This document shows positions 1 through 9,689 of a stretch of 64,000 bases of DNA, piece after piece. The notes beneath the pieces are model-generated. The model did no database searches. It worked only from the letters and a program-made list of their open reading frames with translations, and was not told where the DNA came from. How positions within the stretch are numbered: position 1 is the stretch's first letter; each line of letters begins with the position of its first letter. The position numbers were made by a program, and so were the translations under genes. This stretch comes from Pedobacter frigiditerrae. GTDB lineage: Bacteria > Bacteroidota > Bacteroidia > Sphingobacteriales > Sphingobacteriaceae. The stretch covers positions 310,001 through 374,000 of the forward strand of contig NZ_SJSK01000002.1 of the NCBI RefSeq assembly GCF_004331645.1, given 5' to 3'.

Positions 1-1194
1 TTTAATTTTATTGGATACTTGATAATCTAAATTTACCCTTGCACTCAACCTGCCTAAACTTGTACCTCGGGTTGTTCCTTCTTGGTTAAAATAGTTTAAA
101 GATGCACGATACCTCGCTTTTTCACCTCCTCCAGAAATAGAAAGGTTATGATCTTGTAAATAACCTACACGAGTAATGGCATCTAACCAATTGGTGTTAT
201 TGCTAAAGTTATAATAGTTATAAGGATCATTACGATCATACTGAAATTGTTTGGCAAACTCTGAAGTAGAGAACTGACGACCGGCATTATAATACTCTTC
301 TAAAATTAAGGTAGAATATTGATTACCATTTAACATAGGGATTGGACCAGGTTGTTTAGAAAAAGAACCTTTAAAATTATAACTAATGGCAGGTGGACCA
401 ACAGCTCCCCTTTTGGTGGTAATTACCAACACACCATTGGCGGCCCTAGAACCCCAAATAGAAGTCGCGGCTGCATCCTTTAGTACACTAATTTCTAAAA
501 TGTCTGAGGGAGCAATATTTAATAATTGTCCGTAATTGTTTTCGTCCGAAGTGGCAAAGTTGAAATCACTAGGGATAGAAATGTCATAAGGCATTCCATC
601 AACCACGATTAAAGGGTCTACTGCACCGTTGATAGAAGAAGTACCACGAATACGAATCTGCATCGGTGCACCCGGATCTCCACTGGTTGATGCAATATCT
701 ATACCCGATAAGCGCCCTTGCAAGGCCACATCAATTGAGGCTGCCTGCATATCTTCTAATTCTTTAGCATTGATGGTTGAGATTGCCCCTGTTTGATCCC
801 TTTTATCAATGGTCATCCCACTACCTGTATTAGATTTAGCCCGAGATACAATTTTCACCTCATCCATTTGGTTGTTTTCAGGCTCTAATTGAAAGTTAAT
901 CACTGCTTTATCAATAGCGATTGGCGTTGTAGATTTATAACCGATAAAAGAGACCCTAATTTTATGGCTCGGATCGGTTACGGTCATAGAGTAGTTCCCA
1001 TCTATATCAGTAGAAACTCCCCTTACTATACGTCCATCTTTATCAAGAATAACAACGGAAGCACCTACAACTGCATCTTTATCTTTTTTATCAATAATCT
1101 TACCCTTAACATTGGTGATTTGTGCACTTGCACTTAAAGACACCAGCAAGCAGCAAACGATTATACAAAAACTATATATATATTTTTTAGTCAT
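1..1194 (-). CDS. SusC/RagA-family TonB-dependent outer membrane receptor, N-terminal part (runs off left edge)
   Basis: Reading leftward from an ATG at 1194 gives 398 open codons with no stop before the window edge, so only the N-terminal part is present. A Sec signal peptide ends near residue 25 (SLSASAQ). Next comes a carboxypeptidase-D-regulatory-like beta-sandwich (about 26-105, VKGKIIDKKDKDAVVGASV) and then the TonB plug domain (about 130-230) with typical SusC motifs such as LQGRLSGIDI, IRIRGTSS and SRAANGVLVITT. SusC proteins are the outer-membrane pore of a SusCD glycan importer, with SusD as lid; the SusD partner should lie just left of the window. The start is 13 bp after the fasciclin gene stop, so they form one operon. 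The substrate is inferred to be rhamnogalacturonan-type because the operon shares an operator-like repeat with the pectin genes. Confidence 0.93.
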   Translation of the reverse strand, partial: MTKKYIYSFCIIVCCLLVSLSASAQITNVKGKIIDKKDKDAVVGASVVILDKDGRIVRGVSTDIDGNYSMTVTDPSHKIRVSFIGYKSTTPIAIDKAVINFQLEPENNQMDEVKIVSRAKSNTGSGMTIDKRDQTGAISTINAKELEDMQAASIDVALQGRLSGIDIASTSGDPGAPMQIRIRGTSSINGAVDPLIVVDGMPYDISIPSDFNFATSDENNYGQLLNIAPSDILEISVLKDAAATSIWGSRAANGVLVITTKRGAVGPPAISYNFKGSFSKQPGPIPMLNGNQYSTLILEEYYNAGRQFSTSEFAKQFQYDRNDPYNYYNFSNNTNWLDAITRVGYLQDHNLSISGGGEKARYRASLNYFNQEGTTRGTSLGRLSARVNLDYQVSNKIK

Positions 1195-1207
1195 CTTAGC
1201 GTATGGT

Positions 1208-3424
1208 TTAGAATTGATATTTTAAATAGTTGTTGATCTGGTGAATTACTGTTCTGTTAGAAAGCACATTACTTCTATCAGACGGCCCTAACAATGCATT
1301 AGCTGTTCTATTGGTAACATCGGTAAATGTTAATGAACTTGTAGTATTGGTTGTTACCCTCACAAGAGAAGTATTACCATTGTCATCTTTATATAAGGTT
1401 TCGTAGGCGCCGGTTTTTTGTCCATCGCTGGCAACAGAAGTTTTATTAATAATGTGGTACTGAATAAATTGAGATATTAGATTCTTTCCAATTAAATCAG
1501 AAGGATTATAGGTCGGTACGCCTGTTGTGGTATTCCCGGGAAGAACTCCATCCTTAACAGCTTGTGTAATAGCAGCTTTTGTTGGAATAAGGACAGTGTA
1601 AAAAACACCATCTGACACCCCAGTAATAGCCCCTGAAGTAGTATTATAAATTTGACTTGTTTTTAAGAATTGATAAAAATCATAATATGGATCAGTAACC
1701 AATGTACCATAACGTTCGATATGCCTTGCCACTGCTAATGGAGTATAAGTCAAAGCCTCTTTACCATATACAGCAGATCCGTTTACAGCACTATTTACTG
1801 AATCTATTGGAATGGTTTGTTTAGCTACCACAGTACTATCTGAAGTACCGGCAGAACTTAATTTACCTGCATTATATTTAATGTATTCTCCATTTGAAGC
1901 TTCAAGAATTCCAGAACCAGCGAAATCTGGCACCTCTCTGTTACCCAATGGGATAATGTGTGTTTGTAAAATACGTCTAAGCGCAGCATTGTCTCCTCGT
2001 ATAGGTGCCGATGGATAGAAGGCATCATAATAAAATCCCATTTTTCTTAAGGTAACATCAGGAATCATCACAATCATGTAACGAAGGGAAGCTGTTCTTA
2101 AGGGAATCGTTAATCCGAAATAGTTTAATGCTTGTTTCATGATAAAATAATCAGGATCCAAGTTTACATTTCCATAAACTGTCGAGAAAACACTTGCATC
2201 TTGTGCCTTATTTACGCCATATAAAAAACCATTACTTAAGGCTTGTTTATCAACCACATTGGTTTGGCTTAATTTACTTGCATCATTTAATGAATTTAAA
2301 GCAACATTAAATTTACTTGGCCATACTGTAGAAGTGTATAAATGGGAGTTTACGAAATCCCTAATTAAATCTGGTGCTACTACATAAAGTTCATTCAATG
2401 TTTTTACTCCACGTTTACCCCAATACCTAAGTAAGGTACTTTTTGCATAGGCGTTTACCGCATCATTATTTGGTGCGAAAATACTGTAAGAACCTGTTTG
2501 AGCATCGTTTGCATCAATTCGCAAATAATTTTCATTGTTAGGAGAAAATGATAATAGTGTAGCGTAATTTTTAACAAATACGTTACCTACTTTGCCAGTT
2601 AGTACTTCATAGCGATGAGAAACATCTGTATTAGGGTTATAAGTTACATACTTGTCTAATAAGTTTTTGAATACGCTATACTCACTCTTAGCATTTATGT
2701 ATTGGTCTATACTCTGCGGAGGTGTTAGCACCCTATCAATCACATGTATCACTCCATTCTCAGCGATGATGTTATACTCTCCATCAACAATATTTGCAGG
2801 ACCCACATTTTTACCAGTATAAGTAGACCCAGGATAAAAATAGTTGTAATCTGTAGCAGTAAGTCCATTAATTGTCATAAATGGAGTAAGATAGAATGGT
2901 AAGTTCTTGTTATTAAAATCAGTATTGATAAAACTACCGTTACGATTGGCAGCCACCGCTTTAATTGGATTTCCATTTGCATCAACTGCGTCATATACAA
3001 AATCATAATAAACCGTACGGCGCCTAAATGCAGTATTTTTGATAAAGCCTTTGTTAGAGAAAAAATCGCTTAATCTTTCCACCTTCTCTCCGTCATAAGT
3101 CATTGAGTACCTAACTATGGCAGAAGCTAACTCTGGCGTAATAGTCGTAAGGTTATTATCTGTCATGTATTTTGCAAAAGCAGCATCGGTTGGTGCAAAT
3201 ACGGTCCATGATCCGGCAGCACTTAAAGTTTCCTTATAGCCAGCTTTATCTACGGCATCTAAAAACTTGGTGAAATTTCCTTTTTGTTGTAATTGCTGAT
3301 AGATAGGATCTCCCAGATTTTCTGGTCGACCATAAAATTTGTCAAACTCTTCTTTCCTGCAACCAGTCAGTAAAAAAATAAAAGTCAGAGAGACAATTAG
3401 ATAATTTAGTACACTTTTACTCAT
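1208..3424 (-). CDS. Fasciclin (FAS1) repeat lipoprotein upstream of SusC
   Basis: 738 aa. A lipoprotein signal with lipobox LTGC puts the lipidated Cys at residue 22. At least two clear FAS1 domains are visible: about 45-190 (FTKFLDAVDKAGYKETL followed by SWTVFAPTDAAF) and about 230-360 (YSVFKNLLDKY and SYSIFAPNNDAV). A degenerate copy (about 420-540) and a further C-terminal copy (about 600-735, FYQFLKTSQIY and FYTVLIPTKAAI) follow. FAS1 domains are adhesion or binding modules; in Bacteroidota, multi-FAS1 lipoproteins often sit beside SusCD pairs, where a surface glycan-binding or complex-assembly role is plausible but not shown by sequence. The gene is first in an operon with the SusC gene 13 bp downstream. 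A 601-bp non-coding region precedes it, with a candidate operator/promoter about 450 bp upstream. Family assignment is firm; function is inferred. Confidence 0.88.
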   Translation of the reverse strand: MSKSVLNYLIVSLTFIFLLTGCRKEEFDKFYGRPENLGDPIYQQLQQKGNFTKFLDAVDKAGYKETLSAAGSWTVFAPTDAAFAKYMTDNNLTTITPELASAIVRYSMTYDGEKVERLSDFFSNKGFIKNTAFRRRTVYYDFVYDAVDANGNPIKAVAANRNGSFINTDFNNKNLPFYLTPFMTINGLTATDYNYFYPGSTYTGKNVGPANIVDGEYNIIAENGVIHVIDRVLTPPQSIDQYINAKSEYSVFKNLLDKYVTYNPNTDVSHRYEVLTGKVGNVFVKNYATLLSFSPNNENYLRIDANDAQTGSYSIFAPNNDAVNAYAKSTLLRYWGKRGVKTLNELYVVAPDLIRDFVNSHLYTSTVWPSKFNVALNSLNDASKLSQTNVVDKQALSNGFLYGVNKAQDASVFSTVYGNVNLDPDYFIMKQALNYFGLTIPLRTASLRYMIVMIPDVTLRKMGFYYDAFYPSAPIRGDNAALRRILQTHIIPLGNREVPDFAGSGILEASNGEYIKYNAGKLSSAGTSDSTVVAKQTIPIDSVNSAVNGSAVYGKEALTYTPLAVARHIERYGTLVTDPYYDFYQFLKTSQIYNTTSGAITGVSDGVFYTVLIPTKAAITQAVKDGVLPGNTTTGVPTYNPSDLIGKNLISQFIQYHIINKTSVASDGQKTGAYETLYKDDNGNTSLVRVTTNTTSSLTFTDVTNRTANALLGPSDRSNVLSNRTVIHQINNYLKYQF

Positions 3425-4025
3425 AGCTATTTTATTAAATAAAACGGCTATTACTTTAAGGCAATGAAAAACACAGTCACTCCAATCAAATAGATATGAA
3501 AAAATAAATGGGATGAAGATGAGGAGTAGAATTTATGCCATACTTAGTAATAACGACGTTAGTTTATATGTTGGTTAATGTGTTTCCTGTTATTTTTATC
3601 CTTTATTGCTTCCTCAACTTAATAAACGTCAAACTGACGATTAAAAAAAATTGAAAAAAATAAACCAAAGCAAATATGATTACACACCTGAATTGATTTA
3701 AATGAAATAAAAACTGGATTTCTTAATCGATAGATTGTTCATGTTTTGATTAAGAATATAGAGTATAATTATTTCATACAAGCATGTTAACTTACGTTAA
3801 CTTTTAATATTTGGTTAATGGTTATTTGGTTAATATTTTAACTCTCTAAATGTAAAATTTAATAAACAAAATTCTGTCCTGTACTATCCTGTCAATTTAT
3901 TATAAAATATTAGCACAAAACATAACAGGACTTTAATATGCGTTTTAAAACGATTTAGCTTGATATATTACACTGAAGTTTAAACACTTTTTTATTAAAA
4001 AAAATAAAAATAATTCAAACTTCTC
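3425..4025. other. Intergenic region upstream of the fasciclin-SusC operon
   Basis: 601 bp without a credible gene. It is very AT-rich. It holds the candidate operator and promoter at 3847-3892 and a small perfect hairpin, CGTCA-AAC-TGACG, near 3627-3639. If the candidate promoter is used, transcription would begin about 415 nt before the fasciclin start codon, giving an unusually long leader. I see no known riboswitch fold and no short ORF with coding character. Confidence 0.6.
3847..3892 (-). promoter_or_regulatory. Candidate operator (CCTGT-N5-CCTGT) plus -7-like box, fasciclin-SusC operon
   Basis: On the + strand CCTGT occurs at 3878-3882 and again at 3888-3892, a perfect 10-bp-period direct repeat; read in gene direction it is ACAGG-N5-ACAGG. 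A TACATTTA box (7 of 8 to TAnnTTTG) lies at 3847-3854, exactly 23 bp downstream in gene direction, the same distance as at two other sites in this window. An additional TCTGT precedes the first half-site. The odd point is the distance of about 450 bp to the start codon. Confidence 0.6.
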
Positions 4026-6797
4026 TTAGTTGTAAGGTGTTATTGTTATTGGCCCAAGCAATCCTGAAGGCATAATATCCCATTTGGCAGCATCAAAATC
4101 CTTGTAGTTGATATCTACAAAATTGATTTCATGGTAATTTCTCCACTTTATTTTTTTGATATCCATATCGCGAATGCGATTGGCCATTAAATTTACCACC
4201 TCAATTTTTATGGTGTTATTACCCACTTTTAAAAACTTCCCTACCTTAGCCTCAAAAGGAATACTCCACAATATGCCCACTTCTTGCCCATTAATAAATA
4301 CCCTTGCGCTCTCATCTACTTGATTTAAACTCAACACATATTCCTTGGCATTTTTTGCTGGCAGATTAAAGCTTGTAGTATACACTCCAGTTCCTGAAAA
4401 AGATTTTAATTTTTCATCAGGTAACTCAGTCCACGATATTAATTTTTCTAGTTTTTGATCAGCTGGTAATGCAGGCCCGCCTTGCGAAAAATGTAAGCTC
4501 CATGGGTTAGTGAAAGCAAGCGCTGTTCCTGGTGCTTGTAAGTAATTCCATAAATTAGTCACTGCGGGTTTTGCTTTTGTAATCTTCAAAATGATACTCT
4601 CACCAGATTTTAATTGAAATCTAGTTTTCAATTGCCCCTTCTCTACCTTTGTAGCAGCTAAACCATAAGTTCCATTCAATGGATCCATAAATAATACGTA
4701 ACCAGATTCATTAACAGGCAAATAAGCATCAATGGCTTTGGCAGTATGATTTACTACATAATAATATTTTCCACCAGTAATAGCTCTACGAATAAATTGC
4801 AGACCGGAATCTGTTAATTCTTCTCTTTTAATTGTTTTATAAGTCAACGCTTTTTGAATATCACTAGCCAAAAGGATTTGCCCCTTACCCGTCTTAAATT
4901 GTTTAATTCCGTCTGTTAAACCCACAAATGCCAATTTACCTAGGGCTGTTTTCAATTGCGATTGTCTTACGCTTAAATCATTTAAACCCGGAACATCTTT
5001 TGGTAATTCTTGAAATATAACGGTTGCACCTGCATTAGCCATTGTTATAATTTTATTCAAGGTATTTAAATCCATCATCTCACATTGTGGAACGATTAAT
5101 ACTTTATATGGCGATGCGTTTGCCGCTGTTTTAACTAAACCATTTGCTACTGTTGATTGTGATAATAAATGATCTGATGCAAAATCAAATGAATAACCAG
5201 TTTTTGACAGGCTAGTAGCTAGTTTATAAAATGGTGTTGGGTGTAACCAATCATCAACATCATGTACCTTTAAGGCAATATCTAATCCCTTAGCTTGGTT
5301 CCAAACATCATATACTGGCCAATAAATTAATAATTCGTTATCTGCCTTGCCGGCCTGTAATACAGATTGACAACGAGCAATGTAATTATTTAATCCACCT
5401 ATTTGCGGCCATAAACTGTTTGTGGGGTTCATTTGAACCGATGCATAAAATAACCAACCTGGCCAAACCGCATCTGAAGGAGAGTTTGTTGTACCATGGT
5501 AAAAGATATGGTTAACGCCAGAAAGAAACAGTTGTTCTGCTTCTGGTTTGCATTGAGAGAATGAGGTTTTAAAATGTTCTGTTAACCAAGTAAAAGTTTC
5601 TGATGATACCAGTTTTTTACCTGTAGTATGTGCCGCAGAAGAAGCAAACTTGCTCATCATAGGGTCTGGATTTACATTTCGTATGTCTTCTTTGTTTCTT
5701 CGCAAACCTGAGATTGGAAAATAGCTAGAGCCAAAAGTCTCTGTTTCAGGAATATCTACTGCGCTATATAAATCTAATAAGTTACCTGGCGAACCATGGG
5801 ATTGGTTTTTAGTTAAGGATTGATACTGATGCGCCCAATTTGTCCACGGTTTGGTAAAGTTGTTTAACAATAAGTCGTTCATGGTTTCACGGTAATCTGA
5901 TTTAACCCTTGCGATGGTTTCTTTATTTCCATCATCCCCTACTAACTCCCTTAAGTAATTCCTAAGATCATATCCCCTGTTCTTTTTAAATTCATCAAAA
6001 AAAGTGGGTGTCCAGTTGGCGCCATAAACTTCATAACTATCATTAAAAAACGACCTGATACCTTGAGGTTTATTTCCAAAAGCATCATTAAATCTTTTAA
6101 GGTAAACATTAACAGCACTTTTATCCAAGTGGTCTAAAGTAAAACCTTCACCCCCCGGTGCTGCACGTTTAACCATTTGGCGTGTTTTGCCAGCAAATAG
6201 CGCATATATTTCCCAATTGCCTTTGTTGGGCGACCAGTTTAAATTACCATTTGCCTCTACTTGGTTTAATAAGTTTAGTATTTCTCCTTTAGGGCCATAA
6301 GCGGTTAAGGCTTGTAATTTGGCGACTTCTTGTTTAGCTTCTTTAACTTTTATAGGTTCATTTAATTTCTCGCCTTCTTTTAAATTGTATTTTTGAGTAA
6401 TCAGTTTAGTAGCTGCATTTTCTGGTTTGATTTGTGGCCCACCAAATGGCCAACCAGTGCCTGTATTCATATCAACGCCCAAACCCAAACTAGTAGATTT
6501 ATTTACGGTGAACCTTAACATATCCATCCATTTTGGCGATAGGAAATCAATGTATCTAGCTTCATAACCTACAGCGCCATAAATCGGCGTAATCTCTACC
6601 CCACCTATTCCTGCTTTTTGATAAGTGGTTAAATTCTGAATAAGGTTTTTTTCATCAACTGCACTACCCATCCACCACCAGCGAACCCAAGGTTTCATTT
6701 GTTTTTCCATTACCGGCCAAACTGATTTAGTGGTTTGAGCCATTGAAGAAATGGTAATGGATAAGGTGATAATAAGGATAGAAAAAAATCTTTTCAT
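4026..6797 (-). CDS. GH106 alpha-L-rhamnosidase
   Basis: 923 aa with a Sec signal peptide (cleavage near SSMAQ, residue 21). The family signature is near the N-terminus: WVRWWWMGSAVDEKN (about 37-51), GIGGVEITPIYG (about 64-75) and LGVDMNTGTGWPFGGPQ (about 106-122), typical of Glyco_hydro_106. The C-terminal 150 residues form a galactose-binding-like beta-sandwich (TSFNLPAKN, ARVFINGQEVG). GH106 enzymes release alpha-L-rhamnose from rhamnogalacturonan by inversion with calcium help. This fits the PL11, GH105 and RhaM neighbours: the product L-rhamnose is the substrate of the mutarotase encoded just upstream. It probably acts in the periplasm. The stop is followed by the 601-bp intergenic region; upstream, a 140-bp gap with a hairpin separates it from rhaM, so it may be co-transcribed or attenuated. 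Confidence 0.92.
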   Translation of the reverse strand: MKRFFSILIITLSITISSMAQTTKSVWPVMEKQMKPWVRWWWMGSAVDEKNLIQNLTTYQKAGIGGVEITPIYGAVGYEARYIDFLSPKWMDMLRFTVNKSTSLGLGVDMNTGTGWPFGGPQIKPENAATKLITQKYNLKEGEKLNEPIKVKEAKQEVAKLQALTAYGPKGEILNLLNQVEANGNLNWSPNKGNWEIYALFAGKTRQMVKRAAPGGEGFTLDHLDKSAVNVYLKRFNDAFGNKPQGIRSFFNDSYEVYGANWTPTFFDEFKKNRGYDLRNYLRELVGDDGNKETIARVKSDYRETMNDLLLNNFTKPWTNWAHQYQSLTKNQSHGSPGNLLDLYSAVDIPETETFGSSYFPISGLRRNKEDIRNVNPDPMMSKFASSAAHTTGKKLVSSETFTWLTEHFKTSFSQCKPEAEQLFLSGVNHIFYHGTTNSPSDAVWPGWLFYASVQMNPTNSLWPQIGGLNNYIARCQSVLQAGKADNELLIYWPVYDVWNQAKGLDIALKVHDVDDWLHPTPFYKLATSLSKTGYSFDFASDHLLSQSTVANGLVKTAANASPYKVLIVPQCEMMDLNTLNKIITMANAGATVIFQELPKDVPGLNDLSVRQSQLKTALGKLAFVGLTDGIKQFKTGKGQILLASDIQKALTYKTIKREELTDSGLQFIRRAITGGKYYYVVNHTAKAIDAYLPVNESGYVLFMDPLNGTYGLAATKVEKGQLKTRFQLKSGESIILKITKAKPAVTNLWNYLQAPGTALAFTNPWSLHFSQGGPALPADQKLEKLISWTELPDEKLKSFSGTGVYTTSFNLPAKNAKEYVLSLNQVDESARVFINGQEVGILWSIPFEAKVGKFLKVGNNTIKIEVVNLMANRIRDMDIKKIKWRNYHEINFVDINYKDFDAAKWDIMPSGLLGPITITPYN

Positions 6798-6865
6798 AGT
6801 GTGATATTTGGTATATGTTCGATTTAAGGTACGTATGACAACTTTGCCTATTAATTAAGATTATT

Positions 6866-6922
6866 GTCAGTCTGAGCTTGTCGAAGACCTTATCAACAAT
6901 CCTTCGACAAGCTCAGGATGAC
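6866..6922. repeat. REP-like intergenic hairpin (CTTCGACAAGCTCAGGATGA type)
   Basis: Two 21-bp arms (6866-6886 and 6902-6922) are inverted copies with two mismatches; the core is GAGCTTGTCGAAG paired with CTTCGACAAGCTC. It lies between rhaM and the GH106 gene and could act as a terminator or mRNA 3'-end stabiliser. Related copies occur near 14891, 22037, 35326 and 37574. The family is widespread in Pedobacter and Flavobacterium intergenic DNA. Confidence 0.8.
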
Positions 6923-6937
6923 ATCCCTATAATAAAA

Positions 6938-7246
6938 TTAATCTAAATGAAATACTTCCAACAAAGGTTTGCTAATTGGAGAATTATCTGGATTTGTATC
7001 CATGATATCTGCCATATAAGCCCACCATTTTTGTACAATAGCTGTACTTCCTAAATCTTGTGATGAAGAACCATTTTGTTGTTGTACAGCAAATAAGATA
7101 TTTGTTTCTTCATCTAAAAATATGGTATAATCGCTAACACCATTTTCTTTTAGCAAAGCTGATAATTCTGGCCAGATCTCGTCATGACGTTTTTTATATT
7201 CAGCTGTAAAACCTGGCTTAAGCTTCATTTTAAATGCAGTTTTCAT
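6938..7246 (-). CDS. rhaM: L-rhamnose mutarotase
   Basis: 102 aa, the full family length (about 104), without a signal peptide, hence cytoplasmic. It interconverts alpha and beta anomers of L-rhamnose so that the sugar can enter isomerase-dependent catabolism. The motif EYKKRHDEIWPEL carries the conserved catalytic-site His (residue 21), and QKWWAYMADIM (about 73-83) is the second conserved active-site stretch. The gene stands 2 bp downstream of the GH31 gene, in one leftward operon with GH31, GH105 and GH2, and the rhamnosidase follows. No rhamnose isomerase, kinase or aldolase is in the window. Family assignment is near certain. Confidence 0.95.
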   Translation of the reverse strand: MKTAFKMKLKPGFTAEYKKRHDEIWPELSALLKENGVSDYTIFLDEETNILFAVQQQNGSSSQDLGSTAIVQKWWAYMADIMDTNPDNSPISKPLLEVFHLD

Positions 7247-7248
7247 CT

Positions 7249-9687
7249 TTAATTGATTTTATAAGTAATATCAGTCAAATTATTGGCTCTTGATTTTATA
7301 GTTAGCGTTTTATCTTTCAAATTATAGCGTGGCCCGATAAATCCGGAATACTGAGTTTGAGCGATACTTACTTCATTTTCTAGCATCACTTTTGGAGGAG
7401 TTTCTCCTGTCCAATGTATTCTTAATTCATATTTATGAAGTGTTGGCTTAAATTTACCTACAGGTTTAGCAATTTTAATGGTCAAACCATCAGCTTTTAA
7501 AGAAGAAGTGATGGTTGTAATGGCAAAATCTCCAGTTTTGTAGGCCGAACTTAAATTATCATCTTCATACACATCATATTTTGAATCGCCATAAGGGAAA
7601 ATATCTAGCGTAATTACATCAACAGGTTTTTCTCCGGTGTATTTCATTTCTGGCTGCATCGGAATAATACTTCCTCCCTTCACAAAAATTGGAATGGTAT
7701 CTAGTGGTGCTACCACATGATGATATTTTTGACCTTCATACTTTTGATTAGTCCAATAATTAAACCAAGTACCTTTTGGCAAATAAACCGACCTAGTAAT
7801 TGCTCCCTTTGTAGTTACTGGAGCAATCATTAAGTTATCGCCAAACATGTATTGATCTGCTATCTCATACACATTTTCATCTTCTTGGTTATCTAAAACT
7901 AGAGCCCTCATAATTGGCACACCTGTTTCATATTGCTGATGCATACTCGTGTACATGTAAGGAAATAAACGGTAACGCAATAAATCGTATTTTTTGAAAT
8001 TACGTAAGGCATCATCTCCGTATTTCCAAGGTTCTTTGTAACCAGGATGATCCATTCCAAAAACCAATGCAATTGGACTAAACATCCCAAACTGAACCCA
8101 TCTAATATATAATTCTGGATCGGCTTGATGCTCAAACCCCCCCATACAATGTGCCCAAGAACCAACGCCAGATAAACCAACATTTAAACCAGCTTTAATA
8201 ACTGGCGCAAAATATTGCCATTCGCTAGGCCAATCGCCTGCAAAAATATATGGATAGCGCTGTATGCCCGAATAACCTTCTCTGGTTTGATTTAAACCTC
8301 TAAATCCATTGAATTTTTCAAACTCTTGGAAAGGTGCTTTTGCATAAGCGATCGGAAAAACATTATGTAATCGTTCTGCAATCTTACCTTTTGGTCCCAC
8401 TTTTTCACTTTCATTAGCCAAAGCACCAAAAGCACTTCCCTCATCTGTTTTTAAAAATTTAGCACCAAGATCTGCCACTCTTTTCACACCATTATCCCAC
8501 CACCATTTTACAGCAGCAGAATCGAAGAAATTAACAAACTCTCCCGGTTTACCATTTTCTGGGTAGGTATATCCTTTTGCCCTAGCTTGGTCTAATAGGT
8601 TTAGTTTTTTAGCATTATCAAACCTTGGCCTAATGTGTAAGCCAACCATTTTATAGTTCATGGCATAAATGCTATCGAACATCGATTTTGGATTTTTAAA
8701 AGTTTCTCTCCACTCGAAAGTAGTAGCACCCTTACCTCCATTTTCACCGAATAAACGCCAAGTAGAATCTAACCAGAATAAATCTACCGGAATGCCTAAT
8801 TCCCTATATTTTTTAGCTAATTCTACCACATAGTGATCAGATGTTTTTTCTTCATGGCTCCAAGTACCACCGCTATAAGTACCAGCATGTAAGCCCAATG
8901 CAAATTGCGGCAACATTGGCGATTTACCAGTAATTGAAGTATAATTATTTAAGATGTTTCTAAAGTTTGGTCCGTAGATAAAATAATAATCCAACTCACC
9001 ATCAGCCGCTTTGAAACTATATTGGTCTTTTTTATCAGCTCCCATATCCCACGAGGTGGCGAACGAGTTGTGTAAAAATATGCCATAACCCTTTGTGCTC
9101 ATGAAAAACGGAATAGGGCAATAATTAGCTTCTAAGATATTGTAAGCGCCAATTGCGTGTGGTAAACCTTTGCCTCTACCCACATTTAAGTTCACTTTTT
9201 TGCTTCTGCGATCCATAAAATCCATACGTTCGCCAAAGCCGAAAAAGTGTTCATCAGCGGCTAATTTTTTGGTTACACCAACTGCGGTTCCTTCTTTTGT
9301 GATTGCTCCATTAACTTCTGAGCTTAATAATTTACCGTTTGCATCAAAAACATCAACCTTAAATGGGCTTTTATATAATTTAACCATCAGCTTTGCCGTG
9401 GTTAACAAAAAATGGTCCTTTTTATCTTCAACTTTAGTATTTACCAAAGGCCAATTGTATTTAGTAACCATCAATTGTTCTTGTGCCTCAAACTTACCAT
9501 TCCAGCTTGCCCTTAATCTAAAAACTTCTGGTGTGCAGAATTCTAGTTTAACCTCACCATTGGTTGTTAAAAACGACAATACATTTCCTGTTTTTTTGTA
9601 ACCAGATTTATAATTGCCAATGGATTGCCCATTAGCAATAAATGAACTGCATAATAAAATTAATGCTACTGTTACAGATTTAATCAT
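7249..9687 (-). CDS. GH31 family alpha-glycosidase (alpha-xylosidase/alpha-galactosidase/alpha-glucosidase type)
   Basis: 812 aa with a signal peptide (cleavage near IANGQ, 21). An N-terminal beta-sandwich with HFFGFGERMD (about 147-156) is followed by the GH31 barrel: VDLFWLDSTW (about 301-310), nucleophile Asp415 in FLKTDEGSAFG, acid/base Asp485 in IFAGDWPSEW. A DUF5110-like C-terminal sheet region has MIAPVTTKG, FVKGGSIIPMQ and DIFPYGDSKYDVYEDD. GH31 is a retaining exo-alpha-glycosidase family; the exact sugar cannot be read from sequence. Pectin context suggests trimming an alpha-linked decoration of RG-I or RG-II. It is in the operon GH2-GH105-GH31-rhaM with 2-bp spacings. The family call is firm, substrate unknown. 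Confidence 0.9.
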   Translation of the reverse strand: MIKSVTVALILLCSSFIANGQSIGNYKSGYKKTGNVLSFLTTNGEVKLEFCTPEVFRLRASWNGKFEAQEQLMVTKYNWPLVNTKVEDKKDHFLLTTAKLMVKLYKSPFKVDVFDANGKLLSSEVNGAITKEGTAVGVTKKLAADEHFFGFGERMDFMDRRSKKVNLNVGRGKGLPHAIGAYNILEANYCPIPFFMSTKGYGIFLHNSFATSWDMGADKKDQYSFKAADGELDYYFIYGPNFRNILNNYTSITGKSPMLPQFALGLHAGTYSGGTWSHEEKTSDHYVVELAKKYRELGIPVDLFWLDSTWRLFGENGGKGATTFEWRETFKNPKSMFDSIYAMNYKMVGLHIRPRFDNAKKLNLLDQARAKGYTYPENGKPGEFVNFFDSAAVKWWWDNGVKRVADLGAKFLKTDEGSAFGALANESEKVGPKGKIAERLHNVFPIAYAKAPFQEFEKFNGFRGLNQTREGYSGIQRYPYIFAGDWPSEWQYFAPVIKAGLNVGLSGVGSWAHCMGGFEHQADPELYIRWVQFGMFSPIALVFGMDHPGYKEPWKYGDDALRNFKKYDLLRYRLFPYMYTSMHQQYETGVPIMRALVLDNQEDENVYEIADQYMFGDNLMIAPVTTKGAITRSVYLPKGTWFNYWTNQKYEGQKYHHVVAPLDTIPIFVKGGSIIPMQPEMKYTGEKPVDVITLDIFPYGDSKYDVYEDDNLSSAYKTGDFAITTITSSLKADGLTIKIAKPVGKFKPTLHKYELRIHWTGETPPKVMLENEVSIAQTQYSGFIGPRYNLKDKTLTIKSRANNLTDITYKIN

Positions 9688-9689
9688 TA

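Noticed and set aside
7908..8183. 91-codon frame on the minus strand within the GH31 gene
   Set aside because: It is an out-of-frame shadow of the GH31 catalytic domain, which has all key motifs in its own frame.
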